Part shown: positions 22,992-32,086 of the stretch, piece by piece
Layout: each line of letters opens with the position of its first letter
Position numbering within the stretch: the first letter of the stretch is position 1
NCBI RefSeq assembly: GCF_030151085.1
Contig: NZ_JASLER010000053.1
Location: forward strand, 1 to 64,000
DNA: 64,000 nucleotides
DNA from: Bacteroides sp.
GTDB lineage: Bacteria; Bacteroidota; Bacteroidia; Bacteroidales; Bacteroidaceae
Direction of reading: 5' to 3'
Notes under the pieces: model-generated
What the model was told of the DNA's origin: nothing
The model's database searches: none
What the model saw: the letters and a program-made list of their open reading frames with translations, nothing else
Program-made: the position numbers and the translations under genes

Positions 22992-23486
22992 ATGGCAAAG
23001 CCGAAGTTTGATTTTGATGACGAACAGAACTTAATCCGCATTGAGGGTTGGGCTCGTGATGGTTTGGATGATAAACAGATTGCGGCTAACATAGGATATA
23101 GTGAGGCTCATTTCTCAGTATTGAAAGGTAAATTGCCTAAATTATCTAAAGCATTAAAAAACGGGCGTGCGCCTTTAGATTTTGCTATCGAAAGTAAAAT
23201 CTACCGTAAGGCTATGGGCACAAAGGTAAAGGTTCAGCAGGCTATCAAAGTGAAGGATGTGTATTTCGATGAAGAAGGTCGAAGATGTGAAAAGGAAAGA
23301 ATAGAAGTTGTCGAACTTGAACAGGAAGTTCCACCTGACACAACAGCCGGTATTTTCTGGTTAAAGAACCGTAAGCCTGAGCAATGGAATAGACCGGCTC
23401 CAAGAATTGAGGAAGATGATGATATTCCAAAGAACCCAGATAAAGGTATCTGTATTGACGAATGGATTAAAGGCAAGATTGAATGA
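22992..23486 (+). CDS. terS: Terminase small subunit
   Basis: 164 residues. The N-terminal HTH (LIRIEGWARDGLDDKQIAANIGYSEAHFSVLKGKLPKLSKALKNGR) is typical of phage small terminases that bind the pac or cos site; the middle contains the oligomerisation-like region and the C-terminus includes TTAGIFWLKNRKPEQW, a common terminase-small pattern. It overlaps terL by 4 bases. Confidence 0.85.
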   Translation: MAKPKFDFDDEQNLIRIEGWARDGLDDKQIAANIGYSEAHFSVLKGKLPKLSKALKNGRAPLDFAIESKIYRKAMGTKVKVQQAIKVKDVYFDEEGRRCEKERIEVVELEQEVPPDTTAGIFWLKNRKPEQWNRPAPRIEEDDDIPKNPDKGICIDEWIKGKIE

Positions 23487-24751
23487 TAGAGCCCCAAATT
23501 ATATATCACCCCCTGTACACTGACACAGATAAATTCATTATCATTGTCACCGGTGGGCGTGGATCAGGAAAGTCTTTCAACGCTTCTACATTCATCGAGC
23601 GTCTGACCTTTGAATTGACTCCTGCCGAGAAGATAGTACACCAGATTCTCTACACCCGTTACACGATGGTTTCTGCCGGAATGTCTATCATCCCTGAAAT
23701 GCTTGAAAAGATAGAACTGGATGGAACTACTAAGTATTTCAAGACCACTAAGACGGATATAGTCAACAAAATGACTAAGAGCCGTATTATGTTCCGAGGC
23801 ATCAAGACTTCATCGGGTAATCAGACGGCAAAGCTAAAGTCAATTCATGCTTTGACTACCTTTGTTTGCGATGAAGCGGAAGAGTGGACAGATGAGAATA
23901 GCTTCGACAAGATAATGCTTTCTATTCGGCAAATAGGCATTCAGAATCGGATTATGATTGTTATGAATCCGACTGACTCCAATCATTTCATCTACAAGAA
24001 GTACATTGAGAAAACTCACAAACTGGTAGAGATTGACGGGGTACAGGTCCAGATTTCCACTCATCCGAACGTGTTACATATTCATACGACCTATCTGGAT
24101 AACTTAGAGAACCTTTCACCTGAGTTCTTGAGAGAGGTTCAGGACATGAAAGAGAATAATCCTGAGAAGTACGCTCATGTTGTTATCGGTCGGTGGGCAG
24201 ACGTTGCCGAAGGTGCTGTATTCAAGAAATGGGGTATTGTTGATGAATTTCCTCAATGGTGCAAGAAGGTCGCTTTGGCTTCCGACTGGGGATTTACGAA
24301 TGACCCTTCTACCGGTATTCGGTGCGGAATCGTTGATAACCGGCTATATGTGGATGAATTGTTCTACCGTACAGGTATGCTTACGAGGGATATAGTCAAG
24401 GAGCTACAACCGTGGGGATTGAAAGTTTACGGCGATAGTGCAGACCCTCGTTTGATTCAAGAAGTCAAAAACGGAGGTGTGAACATTTATCCGGTAGATA
24501 AGTTTCCCGGTTCCGTTGTTGCCGGCATAGATAAAATAAAAGAGTACGAGTTGTTTGTCACTAAACGCTCATATCATATCATAGAGGAATTAAGAAATTA
24601 CGTTTGGGATAAGGATAAAGACGGACGCTATATCAATGAACCGATAGATGCTTGGAATCATACACTGGACCCTATTAGGTACTATATCTTGGGGCATATC
24701 TTAGGGCGTATCTTGAAGCCGAAAGACCTAACAGGAATATTCAATCATTAA
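23483..24751 (+). CDS. terL: Terminase large subunit
   Basis: 422 residues, PBSX/T4-like. ATPase: Walker A GGRGSGKS (24-31), Walker B TFVCDEAEE with Asp130-Glu131. Nuclease: SDWGFTNDPS (Asp268), VYGDSADP (Asp318) and DAWNHTLDPIRYYI near the end, giving the RNase H-like acidic triad. Motor for packaging DNA into the prohead, working with terS and the portal that follow the usual order. Confidence 0.95.
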   Translation: MIEPQIIYHPLYTDTDKFIIIVTGGRGSGKSFNASTFIERLTFELTPAEKIVHQILYTRYTMVSAGMSIIPEMLEKIELDGTTKYFKTTKTDIVNKMTKSRIMFRGIKTSSGNQTAKLKSIHALTTFVCDEAEEWTDENSFDKIMLSIRQIGIQNRIMIVMNPTDSNHFIYKKYIEKTHKLVEIDGVQVQISTHPNVLHIHTTYLDNLENLSPEFLREVQDMKENNPEKYAHVVIGRWADVAEGAVFKKWGIVDEFPQWCKKVALASDWGFTNDPSTGIRCGIVDNRLYVDELFYRTGMLTRDIVKELQPWGLKVYGDSADPRLIQEVKNGGVNIYPVDKFPGSVVAGIDKIKEYELFVTKRSYHIIEELRNYVWDKDKDGRYINEPIDAWNHTLDPIRYYILGHILGRILKPKDLTGIFNH

Positions 24752-24762
24752 AATATAATCGT

Positions 24763-26250
24763 ATGACACTCGAACAGATATTAGCATTAGAGGACATTGG
24801 CATAAAGATTCAATACCTCAAAAAAGGAAGAAGAACCAACCTACCGGATTGTGCAGAGCTTTGGAACGACTGGAATCCAGAGAAGCACGAGATAATGACG
24901 AATAAGAAAAAGTACCCGGATAGAAAGGTTCTCAAAAGCGAAGCGAAATCGGTTTTCGATGAGAAATCAGGTAGAACGATCGAATCTCCTGCTGAATACG
25001 AAACCGAAGAAGTGAACCGTATTACCATTCCTTTAGAGCAGGATATCGTAAATATCCAAACAGCTTTCACGGTCGGTACAGAACCGAAGATGGACTGTAG
25101 CACAGAGGATGAGGACGAAAAGAGCTTGTTAGCTGCCTTGAAATCCACTCTTCAGAAGAACAAAATCAAGTACCAAAACAAGAAAGTGGTTCGTTCCTGG
25201 TTATCTGAACAAGAAGTAGCCGAGTATTGGTATGTAGTCGATGCTGATTCATTCTGGGATAAGTTCTGGAAGAAGGTGAAAAAGACATTCGGAGGAAAGA
25301 CTAAACCAAGTAAGAAGCTTAAAAGTGTTCTTTGGTCGCCATTCCGTGGTGATAAGCTTTATCCGTTCTTTGATGATAATGGCAATATGGTCGCTTTCTC
25401 CCGTGAATACAAGAAGAAGGACTTAGACGATCATGAAATCACCTGTTTTATGACTATCGCCCAAGGTGCAGTCTTTCAATGGGAACTTAGAAACGGATGG
25501 GAGCAACCGGAAGGGAAGACATTCAATCATGGATTTCCAAAGCTGCCTGTTATCTACGCCTATCGTCCAGAATCTTACTGCAAGAAGGTTAAGACTTTCC
25601 GTGTTAGGTTGGAGAAGCTTCTTTCAAACTATGCTGACTGCATCGACTACCACTTCTTCCCGATCCTTCAGTTGGTTGGTGATGTGGAAGGATTTGCTGG
25701 CAAGGTTAAAGATCGGATTGTAAAGCTTACAGGGCTAGGTGCAGGGGCCTCTTATCTTACGTGGAATCAAGTACCTGATACTATAAAATTCGAGGCGGAA
25801 ACGCTTACGAATAACGCTTATGACATGACAAACACCCCTCGAATTTCCTTTGAAACACTGAAAGGTGTGGGCAAAGCTTCAGGTACAGCCTTCCGTTTTA
25901 TGTTCATGGGTGCTCACATGGCGGTAGAGAATCATGCCGAGGTGATAGGTGACTTCATGCAACGGAGAACGAACTTCCTTGTATCTGCTTTGGGTGCTAT
26001 CAATCCATACGAGTTTGGCAAGGCATCCAAGACGATTGATATTGATGTGGGACTCGTTCCCTACATGATTGACGACCTTACAGACAAGGTTACTACTGCT
26101 GTTTCCGCTGTGGCTGGTGGTATTTGGTCTACTCGTGAGGGCATTATGTTTGCGGGAAACGCCGACAGGCTCGATGAGGAGTTGAAAGAGATACAAGAAG
26201 AGCGGGATGCCAGGAAGAAAGAGATTATTCCTCCCAATACGAAGGAATAA
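24763..26250 (+). CDS. Portal protein
   Basis: 495 residues, directly after terL. Features of SPP1 gp6-like portals: EVNRITIPLEQDIVNIQTAFTVG in the first quarter, an acidic insertion, NHGFPKLPVIYAYRP, and RISFETLKGVGKASGTAFRFMFMGAHMAVENHAEVIGDFMQRR near residue 370-410. It forms the dodecameric DNA channel at the head vertex. A terminator follows, and the toxin-antitoxin insert, before head genes resume. Confidence 0.85.
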   Translation: MTLEQILALEDIGIKIQYLKKGRRTNLPDCAELWNDWNPEKHEIMTNKKKYPDRKVLKSEAKSVFDEKSGRTIESPAEYETEEVNRITIPLEQDIVNIQTAFTVGTEPKMDCSTEDEDEKSLLAALKSTLQKNKIKYQNKKVVRSWLSEQEVAEYWYVVDADSFWDKFWKKVKKTFGGKTKPSKKLKSVLWSPFRGDKLYPFFDDNGNMVAFSREYKKKDLDDHEITCFMTIAQGAVFQWELRNGWEQPEGKTFNHGFPKLPVIYAYRPESYCKKVKTFRVRLEKLLSNYADCIDYHFFPILQLVGDVEGFAGKVKDRIVKLTGLGAGASYLTWNQVPDTIKFEAETLTNNAYDMTNTPRISFETLKGVGKASGTAFRFMFMGAHMAVENHAEVIGDFMQRRTNFLVSALGAINPYEFGKASKTIDIDVGLVPYMIDDLTDKVTTAVSAVAGGIWSTREGIMFAGNADRLDEELKEIQEERDARKKEIIPPNTKE

Positions 26251-26269
26251 TGTTAGGATAATTATAATT

Positions 26270-26298
26270 GGCGGGGCTTTTGCTTCGCCTTTTTTATT
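26270..26298 (+). terminator. Intrinsic terminator after portal
   Basis: GGCGGGGC, loop TTTT, GCTTCGCC, then TTTTTT. It ends the packaging transcript before the HigBA insert. Confidence 0.7.
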
Positions 26299-26361
26299 AG
26301 ATATAATTTTGTTTTATAAAATATTTATGCTGGAATAATTCTATAATTCAAAATTATTTCG

Positions 26362-26369
26362 TATTTTTG
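26362..26369 (+). promoter_or_regulatory. -7 box for the higBA module
   Basis: TATTTTTG fits TAnnTTTG, 18 bases before the ATG of the toxin gene, so the message has a very short leader. AATTATTT-like symmetric sequence upstream may be the antitoxin operator. Confidence 0.5.
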
Positions 26370-26386
26370 CATCAAATGAATGATGT

Positions 26387-26686
26387 ATGAGAATAGTATC
26401 ACATAAGAAGCTGAAAGATTTCTACGAAACCAAAGGTTATGAAGATTCACGTATAGCCTTAGAACGTTGGTATGATGTAGCTGAAAAAGCAGAATGGAAA
26501 AACCTATCTGATATTAAAGTCGATTTTCTTTCTGTTGATTATGTCGGTAATCAACACTATGTTTTCAATATAAAGGGCAACAATTACCGCTTGGTGGTGG
26601 TTGTTAAGTTTACGATGGGTTACATTTTTATTCGTAAGGTGTGTACTCATGCGGATTATGATAAAATTGATTGTTCAACCATTTAA
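26387..26686 (+). CDS. higB: HigB-type mRNA interferase toxin
   Basis: 99 residues. MRIVSHKKLKDFYETKGYEDSRIALERWYDVAEKAEWKNLSDIKVDF and YVFNIKGNNYRLVVVVKFTMGYIFIRKVCTHADYDKI match the HigB_toxin (RelE fold) family that cleaves mRNA at the ribosome. Toxin first, antitoxin second is the Hig order. Own promoter; inserted between portal and scaffold. Confidence 0.88.
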   Translation: MRIVSHKKLKDFYETKGYEDSRIALERWYDVAEKAEWKNLSDIKVDFLSVDYVGNQHYVFNIKGNNYRLVVVVKFTMGYIFIRKVCTHADYDKIDCSTI

Positions 26687-26696
26687 GATATATGAT

Positions 26697-27059
26697 ATGA
26701 CTAAAGTAACGAAAGAACAATATGAATTTGCACTGGCGAGAGTGGAGGAGCTTTTGCCAATGGTTGATGATAACACCCCTGCAAATGATAAGAATGCAGT
26801 GGAGCTATCTGTTATGTCTGATATCGTTATTGCATACGAAAAGGAACACTATCCAATCGAAAAGCCAACGGTTGCAGAACTGATAGAGTTATCACTTGAA
26901 GAAAAAGGAATGAACCAAAAGCAGCTAGCTGGTGAGATTGGAATAAGTCCTTCACGTATCAATGACTTTATTGCAGGACGCTCTGAGCCTACTTTGAAAG
27001 TTGCTAGATTACTTTGCCGAGTATTGAATATACCTCCGGCTGCTATGTTAGGGTTTTAA
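26697..27059 (+). CDS. higA: HigA-type antitoxin
   Basis: 120 residues from the ATG at 26697, 11 bases after the toxin stop. Helical N-terminus with PMVDDNTPANDKNAVELSVMSDIVIAYEKEHYPI, then an XRE helix-turn-helix at about 68-115 (LSLEEKGMNQKQLAGEIGISPSRINDFIAGRSEPTLKVARLLCRVL). Neutralises HigB and represses the operon in this family. Confidence 0.88.
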   Translation: MTKVTKEQYEFALARVEELLPMVDDNTPANDKNAVELSVMSDIVIAYEKEHYPIEKPTVAELIELSLEEKGMNQKQLAGEIGISPSRINDFIAGRSEPTLKVARLLCRVLNIPPAAMLGF

Positions 27060-27072
27060 ATAGAATAAGAGT

Positions 27073-27600
27073 ATGAAAGATTTGATAGAATTTAATGAAC
27101 TCAGAGAAGGGAATTATGTATTAGCAAATAATCCCCATTATGAAAATCTTGAAATAAAAAGAGTGTTTGATATTCAAGAAGAAGCTGCAAGTTTAGAAGG
27201 CTTAGGATTATGTATAAATAAGGGCAAAATAGAACAAGGAGTTAATATAGATCGTAATCTACTCATATTTAGTACGAACCCTTACGTATATCAATTGATT
27301 GAACCGTTGCCTTTAACTAATGAATTATTATTAAAGTGCGGTTTTGAGGAAATAAAAGATGGAAAGACTTATATATTACCACTATATTTCCATAAGAGTA
27401 ATGATATAAAATCGAATAATTATTTATGCTTCTATTGCGAGAAAGGAAAGGGGGTATATGCATTGTATACAGAATACTTGAAGGATGTGAGTTTTGAAGT
27501 TAAGGATCCTGTGCTTAATAATAAACCTTGTACATATCTTCATCAACTTCAAAATCTATACTTTGATATTACAGGAGAAGAGCTTGGAGTAAAGCTATAA
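27073..27600 (+). CDS. Bacteroides phage protein, unknown
   Basis: 175 residues. ELREGNYVLANN, then YQLIEPLPLTNELLLKCGFEEIKDG and a C-terminal LHQLQNLYFDITGEEL follow a pattern seen in many Bacteroides phage proteins (often annotated hypothetical). AT-richer than the structural genes. It follows higA by 13 bases and probably belongs to the same insert. Confidence 0.55.
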   Translation: MKDLIEFNELREGNYVLANNPHYENLEIKRVFDIQEEAASLEGLGLCINKGKIEQGVNIDRNLLIFSTNPYVYQLIEPLPLTNELLLKCGFEEIKDGKTYILPLYFHKSNDIKSNNYLCFYCEKGKGVYALYTEYLKDVSFEVKDPVLNNKPCTYLHQLQNLYFDITGEELGVKL

Positions 27601-27898
27601 AGAATATCGGAGCAGAGTTATAATCTGCTACTTTATAAATTCAGAACTTTTAAATTCAAAATTCAGGCGTGAGGTTTCGGCTATTCATGCCTTTTTTATT
27701 TATTTCTTCACAATCTCCTTTTGGTGAAATCTACACCGTTTAATTATTTCCCTTCCACCTACTTCCTAAGTACTTTTATACCGAATACCGAACCTTTTAT
27801 CTATTGTTCGGTATGGGAGCTTTAAATATTTATCAATCATCTGTATTGTAGGTATTTTTACTCTCACAAATTGAATTTTAATTTCTAATTCATACGGT
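27601..27898 (+). other. Spacer with terminator and hairpin leader
   Basis: GGCGTGA/TCATGCC with a T run forms a terminator at 27666-27697. Further on ATACCGAAC (27785-27793) pairs with GTTCGGTAT (27806-27814). The rest is an AT-rich leader of the head operon starting at 27899. No ORF is convincing. Confidence 0.5.
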
Positions 27899-28540
27899 AT
27901 GACAATTTTAGAACAAATCTTAGCAGGGCTACAAACGAAGTTTTCGGGTGTGGACACTGCTACTTTGACCCGAATAGCCACTAAAAAGGCAGAGGGTGTA
28001 ACGGACGCAAGCCAAGTAAACTCCATCGTGGAGGGTATCAGCTTTACGGACGTGGTTAATAATTACGGTGATTTCCGGGCTAATTCTGCTGTGACTTCCG
28101 CAGTCTCTAACTATGAGAAGAAACACGGATTAAAGGACGGTAAACCAATCGAGAATCCCAATCCAAACCCGAACCCCAATCCTGTTCAGCCGGATATGGC
28201 GAAGATGATTGCTGATGCTGTAAAAGCAGCAGTAGAACCTTTGTCTACTGAATTGGCGGGATTTAAGCAGAAAGAAGCGCAAACCGTTCGGGGTGCGCAG
28301 ATTCAGGCTAAGGCGAAGGAATACGGTATTCCCGAATCTCAGGCAAAACGCTACTCAGTTCCCGAAGATGCAGACTTGGATACTTATTTCAAGGATGTAG
28401 CGCAGGAGCTTAAAAACGAAGGTTTTGCCGGAGTAGTTCCTCCTGAAACATCAGATGCGAAGATTAAAACGGAGACAGAATCTATCGCCAATATGATTAA
28501 CGAGGGGACAAAAACTATTGTTGAACAAAACAAGAATTAA
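27899..28540 (+). CDS. Head scaffold-like protein
   Basis: 213 residues, placed just before the capsid genes. N-terminal globular helical part, a PNPNPNPNP linker (about 81-92), then a long Lys/Glu/Ala-rich helical region and a helical tail (IANMINEGTKTIVEQ). Size, charge and position fit a prohead scaffolding protein. No protease gene is evident nearby, so scaffold removal would be without cleavage; inferred. Confidence 0.6.
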   Translation: MTILEQILAGLQTKFSGVDTATLTRIATKKAEGVTDASQVNSIVEGISFTDVVNNYGDFRANSAVTSAVSNYEKKHGLKDGKPIENPNPNPNPNPVQPDMAKMIADAVKAAVEPLSTELAGFKQKEAQTVRGAQIQAKAKEYGIPESQAKRYSVPEDADLDTYFKDVAQELKNEGFAGVVPPETSDAKIKTETESIANMINEGTKTIVEQNKN

Positions 28541-28542
28541 TT

Positions 28543-29130
28543 ATGGCATCAGGATTTAAGTATGATTTAGTTCCGCCTGTGGAAACGGAAGAACGCTATG
28601 ACGTTCAGACCGGAATCCGCAGACGTGGACCGTTCAAGCTCGTAACAACGAACTTGGTAGAGGGAAGCCATCTTCCTTCTTTTGTGCCGATTTACGCAGA
28701 CTTGAAAAACAAGTTTGCTTATCCGGTTAGAAATGTGAAAGTAATCGAAGCGTATGCTTCCGGTGTGGCTATCAAGGTAGCTAAAAACTCACTGGCTTAT
28801 GCTGGTATGTTCATCGGTAACGGCTCTAAGGGGGCAAAGGTTGCATCTATCGACAAGTCTAACAAGGCTTATGACGTATTGACTACCGAATCCGCTTTCG
28901 GTGAAGCTGTTGTAAAGGGTGCTGTTCTTTTCGAGGCTGCAGCCGTTGACGGATTGAAGCAGAAGTACGTAGCCAACTCCGCTCTTTATGAAAGAACGAA
29001 AGTGGAAAACGGTATCGTGTTGGTGGCATTGCTTCGTACTGCCGCAGAAATTGAGCCTGATAAGTTGGTGATGCCGTTCTCTACGAACGACAAAGAGAAC
29101 TTGAAAGGTTGGTTTGAATTTAACGAATAA
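28543..29130 (+). CDS. Head decoration/fibre-like protein
   Basis: 195 residues. Beta-rich, starting GFKYDLVPPVETEERYDVQTGIRRRGPFKLV and including FVPIYADLKNKFAYPVRNVKVIEAYASG and AKVASIDKSNKAYDVLTTESAFGEAVVKGAVLFE. It sits between scaffold and major capsid protein, the usual place of decoration or head-fibre proteins in Bacteroides siphophages. 2-base gap to the gene before. Confidence 0.6.
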   Translation: MASGFKYDLVPPVETEERYDVQTGIRRRGPFKLVTTNLVEGSHLPSFVPIYADLKNKFAYPVRNVKVIEAYASGVAIKVAKNSLAYAGMFIGNGSKGAKVASIDKSNKAYDVLTTESAFGEAVVKGAVLFEAAAVDGLKQKYVANSALYERTKVENGIVLVALLRTAAEIEPDKLVMPFSTNDKENLKGWFEFNE

Positions 29131-29141
29131 GGAGGTAAGCT

Positions 29142-30260
29142 ATGTTTTTGACTATTGAAACCCTATTTAGTGATGCTGGTATTGTAAGTGCCATCATCCA
29201 ACGTGTTAATCAGACACGTAAAGACGCAATTTACTGGCAACAGTATCTTACCTTCCGGCAGGTGACTACCCGTGTGTTCAAGGACTACATCGGTCAGATT
29301 TCCGGTGTGATGGCAGGTTCTATCAATTCCCGCTTCGGAGAGAAACCGATTCGCGAACGTAGAAACATCGGTTCGGGATATGGTGAAATCGCCTACTTGG
29401 GTGATGCTTACCAAATGTCTATCGACCGTCTTTCTGAACTTCAAGACTTGATTGATAAGTTCAACCAAGCCAAGACAGCCGACCAAGCAGCCGCCATGAA
29501 TGAGATTGTAAACTTCATTCAAGACGACTTCCGTCAGACGATGCTTGCCGCTCACAAGCGTATGGATATTGTTGTGGCTTCTTTGATTATGACGGGTTCG
29601 GCTCTTGTGAAGAACAAAGATGCTGCCAAGACCGAACAGAATGCACCGGACTTGTTGGAAATCGAACTTCCGTTCAACTTTATCACCCCGGCAGCTTCCG
29701 ATGTGGTTGTAGATGGAAAGAATAAGTTTATCTCTTATTTGAGAGAAAGCTTGAATAAAATCGCCCCTGACTACGGACGTTATCAGAAGATGGTTTTGAC
29801 TCGTGCCACGTTCAATAAGAACATTCTTGGTTCTTCTGAATTTGGTGAAAGCTACAAGATGATTCTTGGCTCTAACGAAATGAACTTGAGTACAGGTTTG
29901 ATTTCTTCCGCTTTGGCTTCTCAGGTCTTTACAGGTATCGGACTTCCGGCTATCGACATCAAAGAGGATTATGTAAAAGACCAGACAGGTAAGAACGTAC
30001 AGATTTATGCGGATAACCGTATTTCTCTGTTACCTTCCGACCAAATCGGTTATATGCGCCATCATACTCCGTATGAAGCTACCGACCCCGTACAGGGACG
30101 TACTTACACTAAGGCAGACGGTCAGATGCTTATCTCTAACTACCGTGACAAGAACGGTCGTTACATGGAATATACCGCAGAGTGGATTCCGCAGATTAGC
30201 AATCCTAACCTGATTACGAACTTCGATTTATCAACCATTAATAACATCCCACAGGGATAA
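29142..30260 (+). CDS. Major capsid protein
   Basis: 372 residues. Long helical start (NQTRKDAIYWQQYLTFRQVTTRVFKDYIG), GSGYGEIAYLGDAYQMSIDRLSELQDLIDKF, and a C-terminus with DQIGYMRHHTPYEATDPVQGRTYT and YMEYTAEWIPQISNPNLITNFDLSTI. Size and position, between decoration and head-tail connector genes, support HK97-fold capsid. An AAGGAGGT site (29129-29136) at ideal distance from the ATG is unusual in this genome and suits strong expression. Confidence 0.85.
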   Translation: MFLTIETLFSDAGIVSAIIQRVNQTRKDAIYWQQYLTFRQVTTRVFKDYIGQISGVMAGSINSRFGEKPIRERRNIGSGYGEIAYLGDAYQMSIDRLSELQDLIDKFNQAKTADQAAAMNEIVNFIQDDFRQTMLAAHKRMDIVVASLIMTGSALVKNKDAAKTEQNAPDLLEIELPFNFITPAASDVVVDGKNKFISYLRESLNKIAPDYGRYQKMVLTRATFNKNILGSSEFGESYKMILGSNEMNLSTGLISSALASQVFTGIGLPAIDIKEDYVKDQTGKNVQIYADNRISLLPSDQIGYMRHHTPYEATDPVQGRTYTKADGQMLISNYRDKNGRYMEYTAEWIPQISNPNLITNFDLSTINNIPQG

Positions 30261-30270
30261 GGAGGTGCTT

Positions 30271-30588
30271 ATGAAAGTAAAAGTAATCAGTGAATTTCAG
30301 GACAAGTTTACCAAGCAGTTGTATCAACCGGGACAAGTAATCGAAATCGAGGACGAAGCCCGTGTCGAGGACTTGAAAAGTCGTAGACTGGCTGAACCAG
30401 TTGAAGAAAAGAAACCGGTTGGTATTCTTCTTTTTGAAAAAGAGTTCGAGAAAAAGGCTTTGGTTGAAGCGTTGAAGTCCGTCGGTGCTCAGGCGACTGG
30501 AACGATGGGTGAGAAAACTCTTTTGGAAAAGGTTGCGGGGCTTGACGAAGAATCAGCTGCTAAACTGAAAGACGCATTAGGAGTATGA
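30271..30588 (+). CDS. Head-proximal protein with HeH/LEM-like end
   Basis: 105 residues from the ATG at 30271, which has GGAGG 10 bases upstream. N-terminal beta part (KVKVISEFQDKFTKQLYQPGQVIEIEDE), then KKALVEALKSVGAQATGTMGEKTLLEKVAGL, a HeH/LEM-like helical unit often found in small phage head genes. The stop overlaps the next gene. Likely structural or assembly role. Confidence 0.6.
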   Translation: MKVKVISEFQDKFTKQLYQPGQVIEIEDEARVEDLKSRRLAEPVEEKKPVGILLFEKEFEKKALVEALKSVGAQATGTMGEKTLLEKVAGLDEESAAKLKDALGV

Positions 30589-30899
30589 CGGTAAAAGACT
30601 ACATAACCCAGAAGTTTCAGACCTTCGGCATTCAGTTGTCGGAAGCTGATCTTTTGGACGTGTGTCTGAGCTCTAAGATAAGCGGAGAGGATGAGATGAA
30701 CCAGGATTATCATACGCGGGTTACGGTGGCGATTGCGAAGTTCATCCCCTCTCTTTTGCTTCGACCCTCATCAATAGGAGAGGGCGGTGTTTCTGTATCA
30801 TGGAACCTTGAAGGCATTAAGGTTTACTATTCATTTCTGTGTAAGAAGCACGGATTGAAAGACGAATTGACAAACAAAAATACTTGTAGATTCTTATGA
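30585..30899 (+). CDS. Head-tail connector protein
   Basis: 104 residues, overlapping neighbours on both sides by 4 bases. Helical, DYITQKFQTFGIQLSEADLLDVCLSS then VTVAIAKFIPSLLLRPSSIGEGGVSVSWNLEGIKVYYSFLCKKHGL. Fits phage adaptor proteins (DUF6706-like) that attach to the portal. Assignment rests on order, size and pattern. Confidence 0.65.
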   Translation: MTVKDYITQKFQTFGIQLSEADLLDVCLSSKISGEDEMNQDYHTRVTVAIAKFIPSLLLRPSSIGEGGVSVSWNLEGIKVYYSFLCKKHGLKDELTNKNTCRFL

Positions 30900-31219
30900 T
30901 TCCACAGTTTAGACCACATAGATTACAATACCAAGTTTTATCTGAAGGATATGAGGATGAAAACGGTGATTACCATTCAGGGGAATTTCGTTTCGAGGGT
31001 GACATCCCTTGCCGATTTGAGCCTAATGGAAAAGCGACAACAATAGCCTTTGAAGATGGTAAGACTTATGTGTATCAGTATGTGGTTTATTTGGATCAGA
31101 ATTGCCGAGAGTTTAAGATCGGTGACATTATTCGCCTTTTAAGTAATAGGAGTACGATTGCAGAGAAACAAGTTCAAGGATTTCACCGGGGACAATTAAA
31201 TGCAAAACTATGGGTATAA
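30896..31219 (+). CDS. Head closure/stopper-like protein
   Basis: 107 residues, beta-rich: GEFRFEGDIPCRFEPNGKATTIAFEDGKTYVYQYVVYLD and FKIGDIIRLL. The compact barrel and its place between the adaptor and the HK97 gp10-like gene fit a head-completion (stopper) protein. Confidence 0.6.
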   Translation: MIPQFRPHRLQYQVLSEGYEDENGDYHSGEFRFEGDIPCRFEPNGKATTIAFEDGKTYVYQYVVYLDQNCREFKIGDIIRLLSNRSTIAEKQVQGFHRGQLNAKLWV

Positions 31220-31680
31220 GAATGACTACATCAATGAATGAGATAAACACTTTGATCCGGGCAGAAGCTGAACGGGTAGAAAAGCTTATCATAGTCACAT
31301 TGTCTGAACTCGGTGATAAATGCGTTGTAGAAGCAAAAGAAAGACCTCAGGAATCAAGCTGGTTTGACCAATCAGGAAACCTTCGTAGCTCCATTGGCTA
31401 TGTAATCGTTCATGAAGGTAAAATCATTCAGTATTCAGAATTCAACCAGGTAAAGCAAGGAACTGAAGGAGTTAAAGAAGGAAAAGAACTTGCAGAAGAA
31501 CTCGCTTCTAAATTCTCTACTGGTTACGCTCTGATTGTAGTTGCCGGTATGAATTACGCTGAACGTGTTGAAGCTCTCGACAACAAGGTAGTGCTTGCAT
31601 CTGCTGAACTGTTTGCAAGACAGCAACTCCCATCTATGATGTTTAAACTGAAAACTCAAATAATGAGAATAGCTGCATGA
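31210..31680 (+). CDS. HK97 gp10-like neck/tail component
   Basis: 156 residues from 31210; 31222 is an alternative ATG. RVEKLIIVTLSELGDKCVVEAKERP, SGNLRSSIGYVIV and GYALIVVAGMNYAERVEALDN follow the HK97 gp10-like family pattern. It overlaps both neighbours. Role in joining tail to head. Confidence 0.75.
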   Translation: MGIRMTTSMNEINTLIRAEAERVEKLIIVTLSELGDKCVVEAKERPQESSWFDQSGNLRSSIGYVIVHEGKIIQYSEFNQVKQGTEGVKEGKELAEELASKFSTGYALIVVAGMNYAERVEALDNKVVLASAELFARQQLPSMMFKLKTQIMRIAA

Positions 31681-32081
31681 TGAAGTCGGACATTGAAATC
31701 AAGGATGATATCTACAAGGTAATCAAAGGTTCTGCTCTTGAAAAAGCCGTGACAGGTAAGTTGAAGAAGACGAAACGCCCTTCCAATTCAGACAAGGAGG
31801 ATATAGTCATTTCCATACTTGATAATGGTAGCGGCCAGATTCAAGAAGCCTTTGTGAATGTGAATATCTACGTTCCTGATGATATGCGAGACGGTCAAGC
31901 AGAAGAACAATCAATCAGACTGAGAGAACTTTGCAAGCTATCTTATGAACTTTTGTTTAACTGCCGTAGCAATGGATTCAGAGTCGATTCATCCGGTTCT
32001 AAACAACGTGTATTAGAAGTGAACGGAAAAGACGAGCACTTCATTAACAATAAATTATTGTATAAACAATCTAACGAATAA
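31677..32081 (+). CDS. Tail terminator-like protein
   Basis: 134 residues. IEIKDDIYKVIKGSALEKAVTGKLKKTKRPSNSDKEDIVISIL and QEAFVNVNIYVPDDMRDG fit tail-completion proteins that cap the tail tube; the C-terminal ENGKDEHFINNKLLY-like ending is usual for the Bacteroides group. Position, between gp10-like and tail tube, supports it. Shares 4 bases with the previous gene. Confidence 0.6.
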   Translation: MMKSDIEIKDDIYKVIKGSALEKAVTGKLKKTKRPSNSDKEDIVISILDNGSGQIQEAFVNVNIYVPDDMRDGQAEEQSIRLRELCKLSYELLFNCRSNGFRVDSSGSKQRVLEVNGKDEHFINNKLLYKQSNE

Positions 32082-32086
32082 AGATT

